Assembly: GCF_009017415.1 (NCBI RefSeq)
Contig: NC_092409.1
Coordinates: forward strand, 2,604,001-2,668,000
Direction: 5' to 3'
Source of the DNA: Aspergillus flavus
Taxonomy: Eukaryota > Ascomycota > Eurotiomycetes > Eurotiales > Aspergillaceae
DNA length: 64,000 bases
Shown here: one piece after another, positions 1 through 12,127 of the stretch
Position numbering within the stretch: the first letter of the stretch is position 1
Layout: each line of letters starts with the position of its first letter
Program-made: the position numbers and the translations under genes
The notes under the pieces: generated by a model
The model's database searches: none
Told to the model about the DNA's origin: nothing
The model's input: only the letters and a program-made list of their open reading frames with translations

Positions 1-1278
1 ATGTACCTTAAGAGTTTATTATATTTGTTTTACCTATTTTTCAATGATTCTGCCTACTGGGGGTAGCACTCTTTAATCTATAGGGGAATTATGCTTATGC
101 ATAAATCTTTCGAATTATGAATTATTGTCTATTTTCCGATCTTGTCACTGGCGGTGATAGCATGTGATACCTTTGTTGCACATGAACTTCACATGATTCT
201 GCCAAGGACAGTTACAGCCTTAAGATTTAGGCAATGAATTGCGGCAGATCTCAACGTAGGAAGTGGAATCCAGTCACCAAGCAGCAATAGTATAGGATTG
301 TGGTGTGACAAGTAACTGACAGGTAGCCTCAATGCTTAAGAGCAACATTGAGGGGTTATTGTACTTCAAATTACAATGTTTCACGGCTCCAGTATGTGTC
401 AATTAAGCTTATCCCTTACGTCTTCCCTGCTGCTGGTATCTGCAGATATCTATACTGGTGAGCTTGCATATCCATGCATATTAGAGATGTCTACATCTTT
501 TGATGCGGGTCTTGCACAATGGAATGGGAACGACGAGGAACATTTTATGAGCTAGCTAATTCGGCCTAACATACAGAGTTTAATCTAGAACAGGAATATA
601 CGTATTCCTACTGGACGATGTCAAATGTTTGAAAGTAAAACTAGCCATCATTGCTTTCATAGTAAGATGTATCGTGGCAGAGAGAGATATCATCTATCTA
701 TTGAGAAACAAAGTTCCTCGGCGTCTCCATTGTTGTAGATCGGGAATATTTGGTTAGGGCTAAGTGAGGTAGCTAGTAGCGACCAACACGTATAGTTTGT
801 GCTTGCTTTGATTGACTCCTACGTCCGTTAACCATGATATATTGTTGAGTGGAAAGGTAAGGCCTTTTGGTAAATGGACTAGCTATATTAGTACTTCCCA
901 GTCGCATTGTGCTGAGAAGTATGCTCGAATACAAATTTCTCATTTTATAGGTAAAGAAGTATTCGTCCGAAGAAGCGTTGTACTATGGCCTGCAAAGTGA
1001 AAGTTTTTAAACTTCGTAGTCTCTTTTGGAGACCTTTTCGTAAAGAAAGCAACACAGTTCAATTGTTACTCTGACTACAATGGCTGGTTAATCCACGTAT
1101 CAAACGTCATAACCCATACTATTGCAAGAAGAATCACGCTTTTAAGAGCTCGAAATTCCAGGAATTTCAGATGAGAGCCATCCAAAGATATCAGGCGACA
1201 ATTGCCCCTTGGCTATTTGACACTCGCTCATTACTCATGTGAGCTGACCCTCGAATTCTGCGGTAAATACCACCATAT
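1..1278. other. Intergenic sequence at window edge, no gene seen
   Basis: I see only short stop-broken reading frames here, the longest 62 codons at 812-1000, with no recognisable domain and no convincing splice structure. The part next to 1279 is the 3' flank of the secreted-protein gene on the minus strand. No tRNA-like fold or repeat was noticed. Confidence 0.5.
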
Positions 1279-2025
1279 CTAGTCATCAGCTCCATCCACA
1301 GGACAAGAGACCTCATGGAAGCGAACATCAACCGAATCCTCGTTATTCCGATTCTGGAGGTAGCCGTTGGAAATCGTCAATCCCTTGTAATTAGGAATGC
1401 CATTAGGAGGCTCGACCTTAGCAATTTCCAACGTAACAGGATACCGAGACCCCATCATATGCATCTCGTTTTCGCTCTGTGGCATAGCCCCAGATCCGTG
1501 ATCATCACGGCGACCCTTGAAATGGAGGTAATAGTAGTAACTGTAAAATCCAGGATACGTGTTGCCGCCGAGATTGGTTGCAATCCAACTTCCGCCGTTG
1601 GTCACGCTGCTTCCCTTCGGATCCCACAGGTAGAATTTCCCGCCGTCCGGCACCAATTGATACGAACTTCCATCTTTCCAGGGAAAGCCTCTGGAATACC
1701 ACACTTGGAAGATTCTCTTGGAACTTCCGAATTTGTAGTAGCTGTAGACCCCACCGTCTGAGCCTAGGGTGTCACCTTGTCGGTTCTCGATGTAGTAGCA
1801 GCTGCCATAGCGCAGACCCAGTGAGCCAGAGAGGGATTCTTCTTTTTCGGTAGGCTGGGTCACTTGGGAGATAATGTCATTGAAATTGGGCCAGTGCGTA
1901 TTGGGACTGACGGGTTCAGGGACGCGGATTTGGTCAACCTGGGGTTGGAACGGACTGGCGTAGGTTTGGCTGGCCAGGTTCGAGGCCAGGAGAGTATTTA
2001 GAATGAAGTAGATGGATGTGTACAT
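1279..2025 (-). CDS. Small secreted protein of unknown function
   Basis: A single uninterrupted reading frame of 248 codons. The first about 24 residues form a signal peptide: MYTSIYFILNTLLASNLAS followed by a small-residue cleavage region (QTYA-SP). The mature part is rich in Tyr, Gly and Ser, with a run of tyrosines (FYSYYYYLHFKG) around residue 165. It has only a few cysteines (YGSCYYIE near residue 75 and VSCPVDG near the C-terminus), which could form one disulfide. No transmembrane segment follows the signal peptide, so secretion to wall or medium is inferred. I do not recognise the family. The start is the first Met of the frame and directly opens the signal peptide. It stands alone: nothing convincing lies within 1 kb on either side. 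Confidence 0.75.
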   Translation of the reverse strand: MYTSIYFILNTLLASNLASQTYASPFQPQVDQIRVPEPVSPNTHWPNFNDIISQVTQPTEKEESLSGSLGLRYGSCYYIENRQGDTLGSDGGVYSYYKFGSSKRIFQVWYSRGFPWKDGSSYQLVPDGGKFYLWDPKGSSVTNGGSWIATNLGGNTYPGFYSYYYYLHFKGRRDDHGSGAMPQSENEMHMMGSRYPVTLEIAKVEPPNGIPNYKGLTISNGYLQNRNNEDSVDVRFHEVSCPVDGADD

Positions 2026-4629
2026 CTTTGATGTTCAATGGATATGTTAAGTAATAGTTCTCATTCGGTTGATCGCAGGCGAGCGGGATGTATACTACGG
2101 ACAAGGACTAGATAGAACGGCCTTAAATATTGCTAAAGGTCATATAGATCTCACTAATACTACTCATCAATGAAGCCGAAAACGGCGTTTCGCCCATGGC
2201 AATCGTTCATGTTGCCATACAGATGGTGAATATAATTGTTGAGTCGACGACGTCATGTGTTTCCCTATAGGGCTCGACACCTTCCGTCTTCAGTTCAAAG
2301 TTATATCGATCAACCGTTTGCGCATGATTCCTCCGTTGAAGAACATAATTATATCAAAATGATATACTTTTGACGTGGACGACATGTGTACCTCACACAT
2401 GAGCTGTAGAGAATATGCGATCGTCATTGACAACCATCCTTGCGATATCATGTTCCGCTGAAGTCGAGACCTCGCCCGGGTCTTGACAGGCTATCGCGTA
2501 GAAATCTGACGTATTTCCCAGGAAAGTGTTGGTTCACAGGCTCTGCATCGCGTGTGTTCTCATGTTTCATTTGGGGTGTGGCTGAACGCACTGATTAAAC
2601 CTAGGACGGGCGCTTATTGCTTCCGTAGAAGTATGCGGTGTTAACGGGCCGATTACTACTTTTCTGTTCACCTACGGACAGTCTTCTTGTCATTACTGTT
2701 CGGAAATGGCAGTCTCTCATGTATTAGTACTGATAAACTGGACACCGAAGGCTGGGATCCCTTGTTTGTGAGAGAATGTATAACACATCGGGCTCGCCAA
2801 CAGACAAACGTGTAAGGTTACCAAATGAAGACATCCATTATCACTAGCATGAAGGAGATATCATGTCTGAGTAAATGAACGAAATTACGAAAATGTGAAA
2901 GAATGGAAATATTGTCTTTCGGATCTCGGCCAAGGCTTTTAGGGCAGCCTGGAATTATGTCTTTGGTTGAGGGTGGATGAATTAGGAAAAACTTGACCCG
3001 TTTAACTAACGGGTCATTAAAGGCCGTGATAGGGTCTATGTGGATAGGTACATAGCTGGAGCAGCTCTAAATCTTGTAGGAATTCTCCGTGGTGATATGT
3101 TGGTATAAGGTTAGAATGTGAGTATTATGGTTGTCTATACTACCAAGTGAACAGATCTTTTAGTTGGAAACAGAAATGCTATTAAACTTGTGTTCTTAGT
3201 GCAGCATACACTACACCATAGTCCAGGTATAAGAGGTAACCTATTTGGCCCAGCGGACGACAGTGACATCTAAAGCCACCTTCGACAGTGCGAGCTTTAA
3301 AAAACCATCCCATACTAGCCTTTCGTGATCGCTTGTCTAATGCCTTGATACCTCTAGCGAGGGATATAGGACGGAGTGGTTCCAGTCCCGCCGTTGCTAG
3401 TGACATAGACTCTGACGAGAAGCCTACGCAAAGCCATAGGTAGCATGATATCAGAGCACATACCTGTGAATGGCCCCGCGACACTACTCACAGTTGTTGC
3501 CGCTGCTTGGCCTATTATCCTGCTTTCAAAGAAGGAGCGGTAGAGGCAGTATATAACGTGTGGTATCTAGTACTAGTAGTGCGTTCCATTCGACGCGCGA
3601 ATCATCAAGTGGTGTCCTATGACCACCAAATGCTCTATCGGATATGCAAGCTAAACCTAACTATTCTTATGAACCTAATTTATCGCCGTCCATCTTGAGG
3701 GGGAAATTGGCTCGAATCTATCGGCATGATTGCAGGAGAAAAATTGTCTAGAGATAAATCAGGCCATCACTCATCGACGTGCTGTTTCTCTTTGTCCGAC
3801 CATGATTGCTAATGTATCAACTGCTGCTCCAGCGTGAATTATGTTTTGCACACCTATTAATGTCCGTTGCAACATCAGATCTAAAGCAATTTAAGATCTA
3901 TTCTATATTTAACCCCATCTTATCACTGCTTGAATATCAAGTCCAGACAAGGAGTGAAATCCTCCAGTTATACGCGACATCGATCGTTTTGTTGTTGTTG
4001 CAATGTGATACATCCAGGTGGCTGGGTGGCTACCACCAATTTTGTCTCTGCCTATTGCAGCAATATTGAAACATGTCTGGTATGGCGCTATCGGCGTCAC
4101 ACCATTGGACGATCCCCTGACTCTAGACGGTTACCTCTTCATCCCTGTTGCCGATCAGTAGTCAGATCACGTCGATCACCATCAATATGTCTAGCTATTG
4201 TAGCCAAGCTTTCTCGCGCCGCAATACCCCCTGCAAGGGTGTGCGTAAATGGTCCACTCGGGTACGCAAGCCCCCTGAGTTGTTGTTTCGACGCAGGCGC
4301 AGAAGGATGGATGGCGGCTAGAATAGATAATGTGATTCGCGCTGGTGATTGTTGATCATTCTTGATCGAACTTTACATCATTAACCCGAACATATGATGC
4401 GTTGGAAGCGCTTCTACAAAACCATTGGTTTTTCCTTCGTCGCAAAAGGAAAGACAATCGCGATCAATCTACGCGCTTAGTGACATTCATCAAGCTGAGT
4501 CAATGAAAGTCCCCAGCAGTGTAAGGATTTCCAGGGGCGTCTTGCGCTCAACTCAAGAGCCTTAAGAGTGACTCCTTGGCTGCAACTATCAATTCACACA
4601 ACCCATACTGTTGCTCGGGTCGGAGCAGA
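2026..4629. other. Long spacer with possible degraded coding remnants
   Basis: This 2.6 kb contains no intact gene that I can support. Short open stretches occur at 3182-3484 (-), 3507-3698 (+) and 3909-4390 (both strands). On the minus strand between 4390 and 3909, protein-like segments appear in different frames separated by stops, which is what a decayed gene would look like, but I cannot name a family. The first 200 bases upstream of 2025 are the promoter of the secreted-protein gene; the last few hundred belong to the antiporter promoter. Confidence 0.35.
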
Positions 4630-6779
4630 ATGTTACACCCAATTTTTGATCTTAGCAATTTTAATATTGTTCTTACTGTTTTAAGTATGTCCACATTGTT
4701 TTGAGAGGTGGCTCGGTAATAGACAGCTCACATTCCATCAAGGCCTCTATATCCTTCTTTTCGGCTATATATCTCTACAATTCAAGCAAAGATGGTATCT
4801 GGGTGAAGCTCGTATGTTCCATAGTACTACTAGTGTAGTATCGACAATAGCTAACCTTACACAGTCCCCGCCTTTCTTGTTGGCATTTCCTTTGGACCTT
4901 TTGGTGCGAAGTTTCTCAATGTTTCACAATGGGGAGGAGAGGAAGCTGAAGAGCGCAGTGAAATCACATATGTAAAGCTTACTCTGTAGCGCTATGAAGG
5001 ATATGACTGATAGAACCAGGCCTTGACACGCTTGGTTATCGGGATTCAATTGGTTAAAGTTGGATACCAATTGCCAAAGCGATACATAAAGCAGCGCTCC
5101 ATCGAACTCACCTTCTGTCTACTTCCCCTCATGGGGATAGGGTGGGTTATAACATCTTCATGCATCATGCTCATGGTTCCTAACCTCTCATTTGTATGTG
5201 CCACCGCTGTCAACGATCTTTCTACTTTATAAACTTCAATACTGATAAACAATGCTCTGGTACAGCTCGCTGCGTTGATCATCGGCTCGTGTGTAACATG
5301 CACTGATCCCATTCTATCACAAGCAATTGCCAAAGGTCCGTTTGCTGACAAGTACGTCCGTCGGCATCTCCGTGAATTCATTTCTTCCGAGGCGGGTGGA
5401 AATGATGGGTTCGGATTTACCTTTCTATTACTGGCCGTCTCGCTCTTGCGGTACGCCGAGACTCCTGCAAATGCCGAGAGCTTACGGGAATTTGACCTGG
5501 TTCGGGGAATCCCAGACGTTCTCGGCGCCGCTGATGTCGGTCGCTTTGGTGGTGGCGTCGGTAAGGCATTGAAGCATTGGTTTGTTGAAGGAGTTCTATA
5601 CATGATTATCGTAGGAGCTACATATGGTGCTCTGATAGGGTTCATGACTCGCAAACTCTTGGTCATAGCCCTGAAGAGGTATGTGAGCTTCGATGATTCT
5701 AGGTAAATTTTGCTAACTTCCACACTAGGAGATGGATTGAGAACGAAAGCCTCTCCCTTGTACCGATGGCTATTGGGGTGAGTTCTATCTATCTAGCCGT
5801 AAACCAGGCCTAACCTTTTGAAGATGCTAGTCGTCGGCACCTGCGGTTGCGTCGGCTCAGACGAGACCCTTGCCTGCTTCATCGCCGGGAGTTTCTTGAA
5901 CTGGGATGGCGTGTACAACTCCGAGATGCAGGCTCGCCATGACACTTTTAACCCTACACTCGAAACCCTCTTAAACTTCGGCACCTTTATGTACCTCGGG
6001 GCCGTCATGCCGTGGGAACAATTTCATATGCCCCACGACACTGGGATCACACTTCCGCGACTATTCGGCTTGGGCTTTTTGATTCTAGTCCTTCGTCGGA
6101 TCCCAACAATCCTCCTTGGATACCGATTCATACCTGCCGTCTGCCATGACTGGACTGAGGCTTTGTTCATGGGTTACTTTGGCCCGATCGGTAAGTGTAC
6201 CCCGACCTTTACCTCCAATGCTGACCCTAGAAGCTAACTCTTTCTTCAATGACCAGGTATCGGCGCAATCTCATACGTAGAATATGCCCGTCGACTCTTT
6301 CCCGATTCAGGAGAAAGCGACAATGAGATCAATAACCTAACCGCAGCAATGATACCTGGTGAGTGAACCAAGCTCTGCTAGAGGAAACAATCCCTAATGG
6401 AAAGCAAGTCGTATACTGGCTCGTCCTTTTTTCTATCCTCGTTCACGGACTATCAGTCCCTATCCTTAACGCATTGTACAAACTCTGCAACGTCCCGTGC
6501 ATATGCGACCACCCCGTGGAAGTCCTCCTTCTCTCAGATAACGAGCCCCTCCCCAACAACAGCACGGCAAATCGCGCACGACACTCAGTAATGGTCAACA
6601 ACCGCTTCTCCCGACCCCCCGATAGTGATGACGGGACAGACGACGGCCAACCAGAAGACGACACAGCCGCAATCCTCAGAAGAAGCGAAGACAGCGCCAG
6701 CACAGACAATGACCGACCGGAGTCCCGGAACACAATACAGATGATAGACCGAGCAGTTGATACAAGAGATATAGTATAG
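4630..6779 (+). CDS. Na+/H+ antiporter, Nha1/Sod2 type
   Basis: Polytopic cation/proton antiporter predicted to export Na+/K+ across the plasma membrane in exchange for H+. Nine exons fit: 4630-4677, 4727-4811, 4865-4971, 5020-5193, 5266-5678, 5729-5777, 5824-6190, 6257-6358 and 6409-6779, giving 571 residues. Family signatures are FNIVLT and LLFGYISL at the N-terminus, RLVIGIQL..GYQLPKRY, TCTDPILSQAI (cation-site Asp-Pro), GGNDGFGFTFLLL, and VVYWLVLFSILVHGLS in the last hydrophobic segment. A hydrophilic tail rich in Asp, Ser and Arg follows. Exon 1 is the weakest part: its donor (gttttaag) is non-ideal and was chosen because it alone restores the family alignment. The 6359-6408 intron uses an AAG acceptor with a good CTAAT branch site. 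The tail is much shorter than in yeast Nha1 and closer to fission-yeast Sod2. Confidence 0.8.
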
Positions 6780-6988
6780 AAAGACATAGATAGCATGGTA
6801 TTACACAATCTACAGAAATTAACCTACGCACGATCACTCAAACCAGTACGTGAAGAATAAACAGGCAATATTATTCACTCATCAACGAATTCATATCTCA
6901 TCATCAATCATCAAATATGTCTTAACGCATATCCACTGACTAAACTCCACCGATAACATCCGGCTCTCATAACACTCAATATGACCCC

Positions 6989-7136
6989 TTAAACAGGGCA
7001 AGTCTAAACCCCACCACCATCAGCATCCGCTCAAACCCCAAGAACAGGAAAACAACCATACCTTTCCACAAGAGACACAGGTCTTGGCCTGACCAGGAAT
7101 GGGGGCGTCACAGGCAGGGCAAGTAGAGTGAGGCAT
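6989..7136 (-). CDS. 29-residue CxxC zinc-ribbon-like microprotein
   Basis: Two exons, 7062-7136 and 6989-7003, joined across a 58-nt intron (7004-7061, donor gtatgg, acceptor tttag). They give 29 residues: 25 from the first exon and Thr-Cys-Pro-Val plus a stop from the second. The protein begins MPHSTCPACDAP and contains CPAC (residues 6-9), TCVSCG (residues 20-24) and a final CP. That makes five cysteines in an arrangement like a minimal zinc ribbon. It is too short for ordinary gene callers. Support comes from good splice signals, a frame that closes right after the expected cysteine, and a 5' leader with its own intron (7181-7269). I recall similar very short fungal proteins ending in CPV or CPM, but this is from memory and unverified. 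It is convergent with the antiporter, 209 bp away. Function unknown; metal binding is inferred. Confidence 0.6.
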
Positions 7137-7180
7137 TTTGATTGTAGATCGATAGCGATAGCACTCGAGATAGACAGAAA

Positions 7181-7269
7181 CTACATACAACACAAATCCA
7201 ACATTAGCGTCTCACTCCCCAAACAAAAAGCCCCTTAATTAACATAACACAGAGGTATGATAATCTTAC
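7181..7269 (-). other. Intron in the 5' leader of the CxxC microprotein gene
   Basis: On the minus strand the leader reads CTAGCTCG, then a gtaagatt donor (7269 downward). It ends with a gctaatg branch-like site and a gtatgtag acceptor at 7181, 44 bp before the ATG at 7136. The intron is 89 nt. A spliced leader in front of a 29-codon frame argues that a processed transcript is made here. Confidence 0.5.
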
Positions 7270-8533
7270 CGAGCTAGGTTGTTGTTGCTGGGGACCTTGT
7301 GTAGAAAAATCAGGGAATGAGTAGGAAAGTGAAGAAAGTGAGAAAAAGTGAGTAATGGGAAATAGGCGAGTGGTGATTTGAAACCTGAATTTACCCCGCC
7401 GTGCGTTGGGTTGTGCTTTTGTGTTGCCCCGCTTTTGGGTGGTGTGAGCCTATCACGAGGTTGGACAACGCATAGTTTGGGTTGTTATTTGTTGGGTTTG
7501 AGTGTGGTCGGCTGGAGGGTTTCTGGGAGTTGGTAGGTTGGTTTGAGTCTGTGGAGGACTTTTGCTGTTGAGGGGTTGGGGTGTTTCTGTGGTGGTTGGA
7601 TTGTAGTTTGGTTTATCAGATATATAATTTCATGGTTTCATGGTGGGGGTTGATGGTTCTTTGCCTTATCGCTTATTAAACAGAGGGTTTTAAGTTAATC
7701 TGTTCTGAAGAAGAAAAGAAAATAAGTAATACTATTGTATTCTACTTAAAACTGGTAGACATATAATCTGCTATATACTCTTCCTTGTCTAATTAAGAAT
7801 ATCATCCTCAGGTAACACCAAGGATATAGTTCAGAATGTAAACAGATTACTTATCCAGGAAACCACTTAGCCCACCTGGGTACCTCGATCTAAACCGACC
7901 AGTTGTTTGGTACAACAATGAATAGCACAGTCCCTCTCAGTTCAAGGATTATCTAGTGCTCAGAATTACTGACCTGTCCATGTGATCGGTTACATTCGCC
8001 ACCAGGCGCCCTATCAAGGTCCCGATCCGGATATATCTTTTACATCTTTAGATACTCTCGGGAGGATTAGGATCGAACACGGACAATGAAGCCGATCCTT
8101 GTTTTCGGATCGGGATTGGCATCCTTCGGGATGCGTGTATCGTAAAATTCTCGTGGATGAGATACAGGGGTACTGAGGGGTGATCTTATTGGGAGGATTT
8201 TACGTTTGTTGATAATGGATGACAGTATCCTTTTCCGTAGGATTTGATTGGTGCATCGAATAATGCATGTGATAATACACTAAAGACTGGATCGAAGATA
8301 CATGTCTTGAAATGATTAGAGAAGCATCATTAGTGCATCATGTAAGTTTGGACGCCGGCTAGTGAGCTGTTCTTCATAGAAATGTGTTTGGACATATATC
8401 ATAACGATAAAGGACAAATGAATACATATCATTACTCATTACACAGGTCGTAAAGTTCACAATAGCACTGCTGGGTATCTGGGCATCTAGATCGAGTCAG
8501 CTCATTTCGAACAACACGAAGCACGGATGATGC
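7270..8533. other. Spacer: microprotein promoter and DUF3431 3' flank
   Basis: No gene is seen. The part around 7270-7600 should hold the promoter of the minus-strand microprotein gene; it is G/T-rich on the plus strand (GGTTGTTGTTGCTGGGG at about 7277). The remainder is unremarkable spacer sequence before the 3' end of the DUF3431 gene. Confidence 0.4.
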
Positions 8534-9502
8534 TCACGAGACTGGGTCCTCTAAGAACACCATATGCCACAGCATTTCGAACACTGAGCCAACGGTAAAG
8601 TTATCCAGGCTCGTAGAAAAAGCCCAATCCCGCATGCGTACATAGTCCTCCCGTCGTCGCTGGTGGATCCGTTCTTTAGTGAGAGCGAATTGACCACAGC
8701 ACACTCCACCGATCTCCTTTGGTACAGTTTCAATTGATGTGTTGAAAAGTTCGGTGTAGATCGTGGTAAAGTTACGGTATACAATGCTTGAGCTTGACAG
8801 GAGCTCAGGATCGAAAGGACGAACTGCGGTTGGACAGCCCGGACGATGCTGGCAACGAAGATTCACATATCCTTTCTGCTTTACTGTGTCAAGGCGCAGC
8901 ATAGATAGGACATTAGACGAATTGGTGTCGCCAACGTCATTATGCCATTGTGTGGCTGATGCGTGCATAAAAACTGTGATATCAGTCAAGGTATCGTAAT
9001 TGTCAATAATATGCGTTAAATACGCCATGCCCTCGCGCCCTTTATTCTCCGGAACCGGAAAGTATCCAGGCTCATTATCAGCAGTGTAGATATATGGTAT
9101 CCATCTGGGTCACAAGCTATCAGTTCAGGTTCCGGCAATGGTGAATAGTTATTGCTAACTGAGGCTGAAGATCATCCACCCAGGACACATTTTCTTCTCG
9201 CACTTTAGCCAAAACCAGTGCTTTGGATATTGTCAACGGTAGTGGGTCATAAGGACTATGGATCTTTTCTGATCAGCATTAGTGACGTTACACAGGCTCG
9301 ATAGTAGTTCTAAGATCGTACCTCGCACTGATACAGGGTTTTCCCCATTCAGCTTTGAAACAAGGGTTAGAAGTACTACACCCAGCAATACTACGTAGAG
9401 TATAAAAAAATGCCATATGTACCGGCGCCAAATCTCCATGTAAGGGCTTAATGATTGCCTGAAGGCGTCCAAGAGCGCGCCCATTGTTCCACCGCGGGTC
9501 AT
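8534..9502 (-). CDS. DUF3431 family type II membrane protein
   Basis: Three exons on the minus strand: 9322-9502, 9160-9268 and 8534-9104, giving 286 residues. The N-terminus is short and basic, followed by one hydrophobic helix (about residues 32-52, WHFFILYVVLLGVVLLTLV). The rest is therefore predicted to be lumenal or extracellular. The body has the DUF3431 pattern: ALVLAKVREENVSWVDDL, then PENKGREGMAYLTHIIDNYD, a DITVFMHA segment, GYVNLRCQHRPGCP, and a C-terminal SVFEMLWHMVF. Both introns restore frame exactly and have usable branch sites (ctaatgctgat in the first). Members of this family are common in fungi, often near secondary-metabolite or cell-surface genes. Their biochemical role is not established; some are discussed as glycosyltransferase-like, which I cannot confirm here. 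No partner gene is adjacent. Confidence 0.82.
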
Positions 9503-11921
9503 GGATGTCCGTGAGAAAAAGAGATCAACCGCTAGTGCCCTGAGCGGAGTTCAAATCAAGATACTGTGGGGCTAACGGTTGGAACAGGAGTTCTTCAGAA
9601 AGCACTCCGTAAAGAACATAGTATATGTTGCTTAAACTATGATTACTGAGTATCAGTGATTATGCTCTTTCCCTCTGAATTTGAGGTATGGGTAAAAATA
9701 TAGATATCATGAATGTTGGCTTTTGGTGAAGCAGAACACGTAATGTGGCCAATGATAGCCCCTTGATATTTTTAGACGGGAGGTCTCTGCTTTCAAAAAA
9801 AAAAAAATCTCCTCTTCCACGTGATGCCAGAGTCCTTATGCCTCAGGCACCGAAAATCAGGGACCCTTACAATTTGGCACCAATAGGGAATGCTTCATAC
9901 TACATCCAATTGTTGACTTCAGGGCTGATCACACCGCCCATTCTACCGTCTTCATCCGACTGATTCTAGCCGAGTCTAACGAATGGCCATGAGCAGGGGC
10001 TGCGTGACATGTAGAATTCAACAGCAGCTACTATCTACGTCCGGTCATTAGGGAGATAGGTATCCTCATTGGTGGTAAGGCTGCAATGATTATCAAATTC
10101 CATCCTATCGCAGGGATGAATGTTTACGAAGTCGATGGCAGCATGCCCCTTTCTACTTTTTACCTGTGGCTGTTCAGATTCTGGCTAGACCACTCCTGAG
10201 TAGGGTACTATGAGGCATTTTCCACTTTTTTAGTAATTACCCCTAGAACTATGTAAGAGATGTCGATTTTTGCGTCTTCACAGCGGACTCCTTCCTAAAT
10301 CTTCCGTATCAGGAACCCTTCCGTACCCACTTCCCGACCCTACTGCAGAGCCTGGGCCGAAATGTGATAGAGCCTTGTTTTAGGAATAGTTGATGTTCCT
10401 AACTTACCCGATTTGTGGATCTCCACAATATAGAAGCCTGATAGTTCTAGCCATGGCCTTTTTACATGAATTGAAAGAATCAATATCCGTCAATTCTGAA
10501 CATTGATCTGGTCGTGTGCAATGTTGCCTGGGTTCGTTGCAGCCGAGAATGTTGTCCATTTTCCAGGGGAGGATTAGCTCCCGGAAGAGATCCGTTGTGG
10601 CCCAGGCGTTTCGGATGCGGGGTACAGACGAAGGTAAGATAACAAAAGGAGCCTAGTGGTAGGGAGACGGTAGTGTACTATCGATTACCGGCATGTGTCC
10701 TTTGTAGGTATACACCGTCATTGGGTCGACACTGGTAAATTCTTGGCCGAAAAGCGCTTATCACTTGACGTCGCGTGGGAAATGACCAGGGCCGCCTGAC
10801 CAGTACGTAGTGTCTCGGAAAATTTTGGGGGGAACTCGGAAGTTCCTAGGCGATCAGGTTTTCATGTGCTTTTTTCGTGGGTAATATTACTGTTACGCAG
10901 AGCCTCTCCCAGGAACTCATTCCTGGCATATGGGTCCGCGATAGATTTTGAATCCTGCAAAGTTCATACCCGATAATATCTGGAAAACGGGTAATATCGT
11001 CATGCTAGGGGCAAGTATTTCACTATGGTATTCAAACAAATTTTCACCTAGACAACTGCCTACTTTCCTCTCCTTCTGAGCGAAAACCGCGGCAATATCT
11101 TCTGCCCACTTCGTGACGTTGGATTGAAAATCAGACAGAGGGACGACCTCTGATTGGTCTGTGACGGTTAGCCTCGGGAACCGAATGACTAACAGCATGC
11201 CTAAAGGAGGAAAGCGTCATTGAAATGATGAACGGGAACCCGAGACTTCAGCCGGGGTTTCGTCATGAGCACGTCTCTTTTGGCTAGGATGAAGTGATTA
11301 TTGGTTTCTATTGATTGTTACCCTGAAGAGGGGCTAAAGATAGGCACTCTCTGGGGGCGATACTGCGCCACCTGGGCATTTCGACATTGTCGTTACTCTT
11401 CTAGAGCGTTTGCTTTCACCCATGTGGTCTCGAGCTCCCCCGGTCCGGCAGCAAAAGGTCTAGCCGAAAATGTTCTCCCCGCAATTTGGGTCTTGGCCGC
11501 TTGAACCAAACAAAATAGAACAAAAAGAGTAGACTGAGATCATTCAACGTCACCACTTTGCTGACTTTTCCCTCTGCCCGCATAAACCCTGGAGACTGAT
11601 TGATCGAATTCTTTGTAGAAAAAGTAAATACAGAGGGAACATACTTTGGGGATTGTGTAATGGCAAACGAATGTAAGACATAAATAATTGGTAGGCAAGC
11701 TGTCGTTTGCAGCGGTACTTTCAGCCTGTCCTAAACATAGTTTGCATTCCTGCGCCTGGGCACCCACACCCACGCACTAAAACTCATTTACACCTGCATT
11801 TTGCTCCTGCATGAGACATTTCTTGACTGGATACCATCCGCGCGTTATCATCATCCAGAGACACACCCCTTTATTTTCATTCCGAAAATCGCATTTTCTT
11901 GCTTCTAGTTGGTGCACCCGA
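9503..11921. other. Gene-poor spacer upstream of acuF
   Basis: About 2.4 kb without a supportable gene. A 93-codon minus-strand frame at 10917-11198 has protein-like composition (for example SNVTKWAEDIAAVFAQKE) but no domain I recognise. The neighbouring frame downstream also reads protein-like over a short distance, so a decayed or unrecognised gene is possible. A poly-A run lies at about 9798-9809. The last several hundred bases are acuF promoter and 5' leader. Confidence 0.35.
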
Positions 11922-11934
11922 CCGGTTTTCCCGG
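11922..11934 (+). promoter_or_regulatory. CCGG-N5-CCGG element upstream of acuF, candidate Zn2Cys6 factor site
   Basis: The sequence CCGGTTTTCCCGG lies about 195 bp before the acuF start codon. It contains paired CGG/CCG triplets as bound by Zn2Cys6 activators. Gluconeogenic genes of Aspergillus are activated by AcuK/AcuM at CCG-N7-CCG sites. The triplets here are spaced CCG-N6-CCG, so the match is imperfect and the assignment is only a suggestion. Confidence 0.25.
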
Positions 11935-12127
11935 AACCACTTCGTGCCTACATCTGGGGTTCGGAACAAGTCGGAGAACCCACAAGAGGCATTTTACACA
12001 CTCCAGAGTCCACGGTTACCAACGCTGCCTCAGCCCGGTCTTCAGCCCCGACATCTCCCGTCAAACTGTGGAGAAGCATATCGGAGTCGAAGACTGAAAC
12101 GCCTTCTGGACTTACTTTGCTGTGATC

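Noticed and set aside
3930..4355. 141-codon plus-strand frame with CCCC run
   Set aside because: Arg/Cys/Ser-rich shadow composition with no conserved feature.
11811..12125. 104-codon frame just upstream of acuF
   Set aside because: Lies in the expected acuF leader/promoter, overlaps other frames of equal length, and has no domain.
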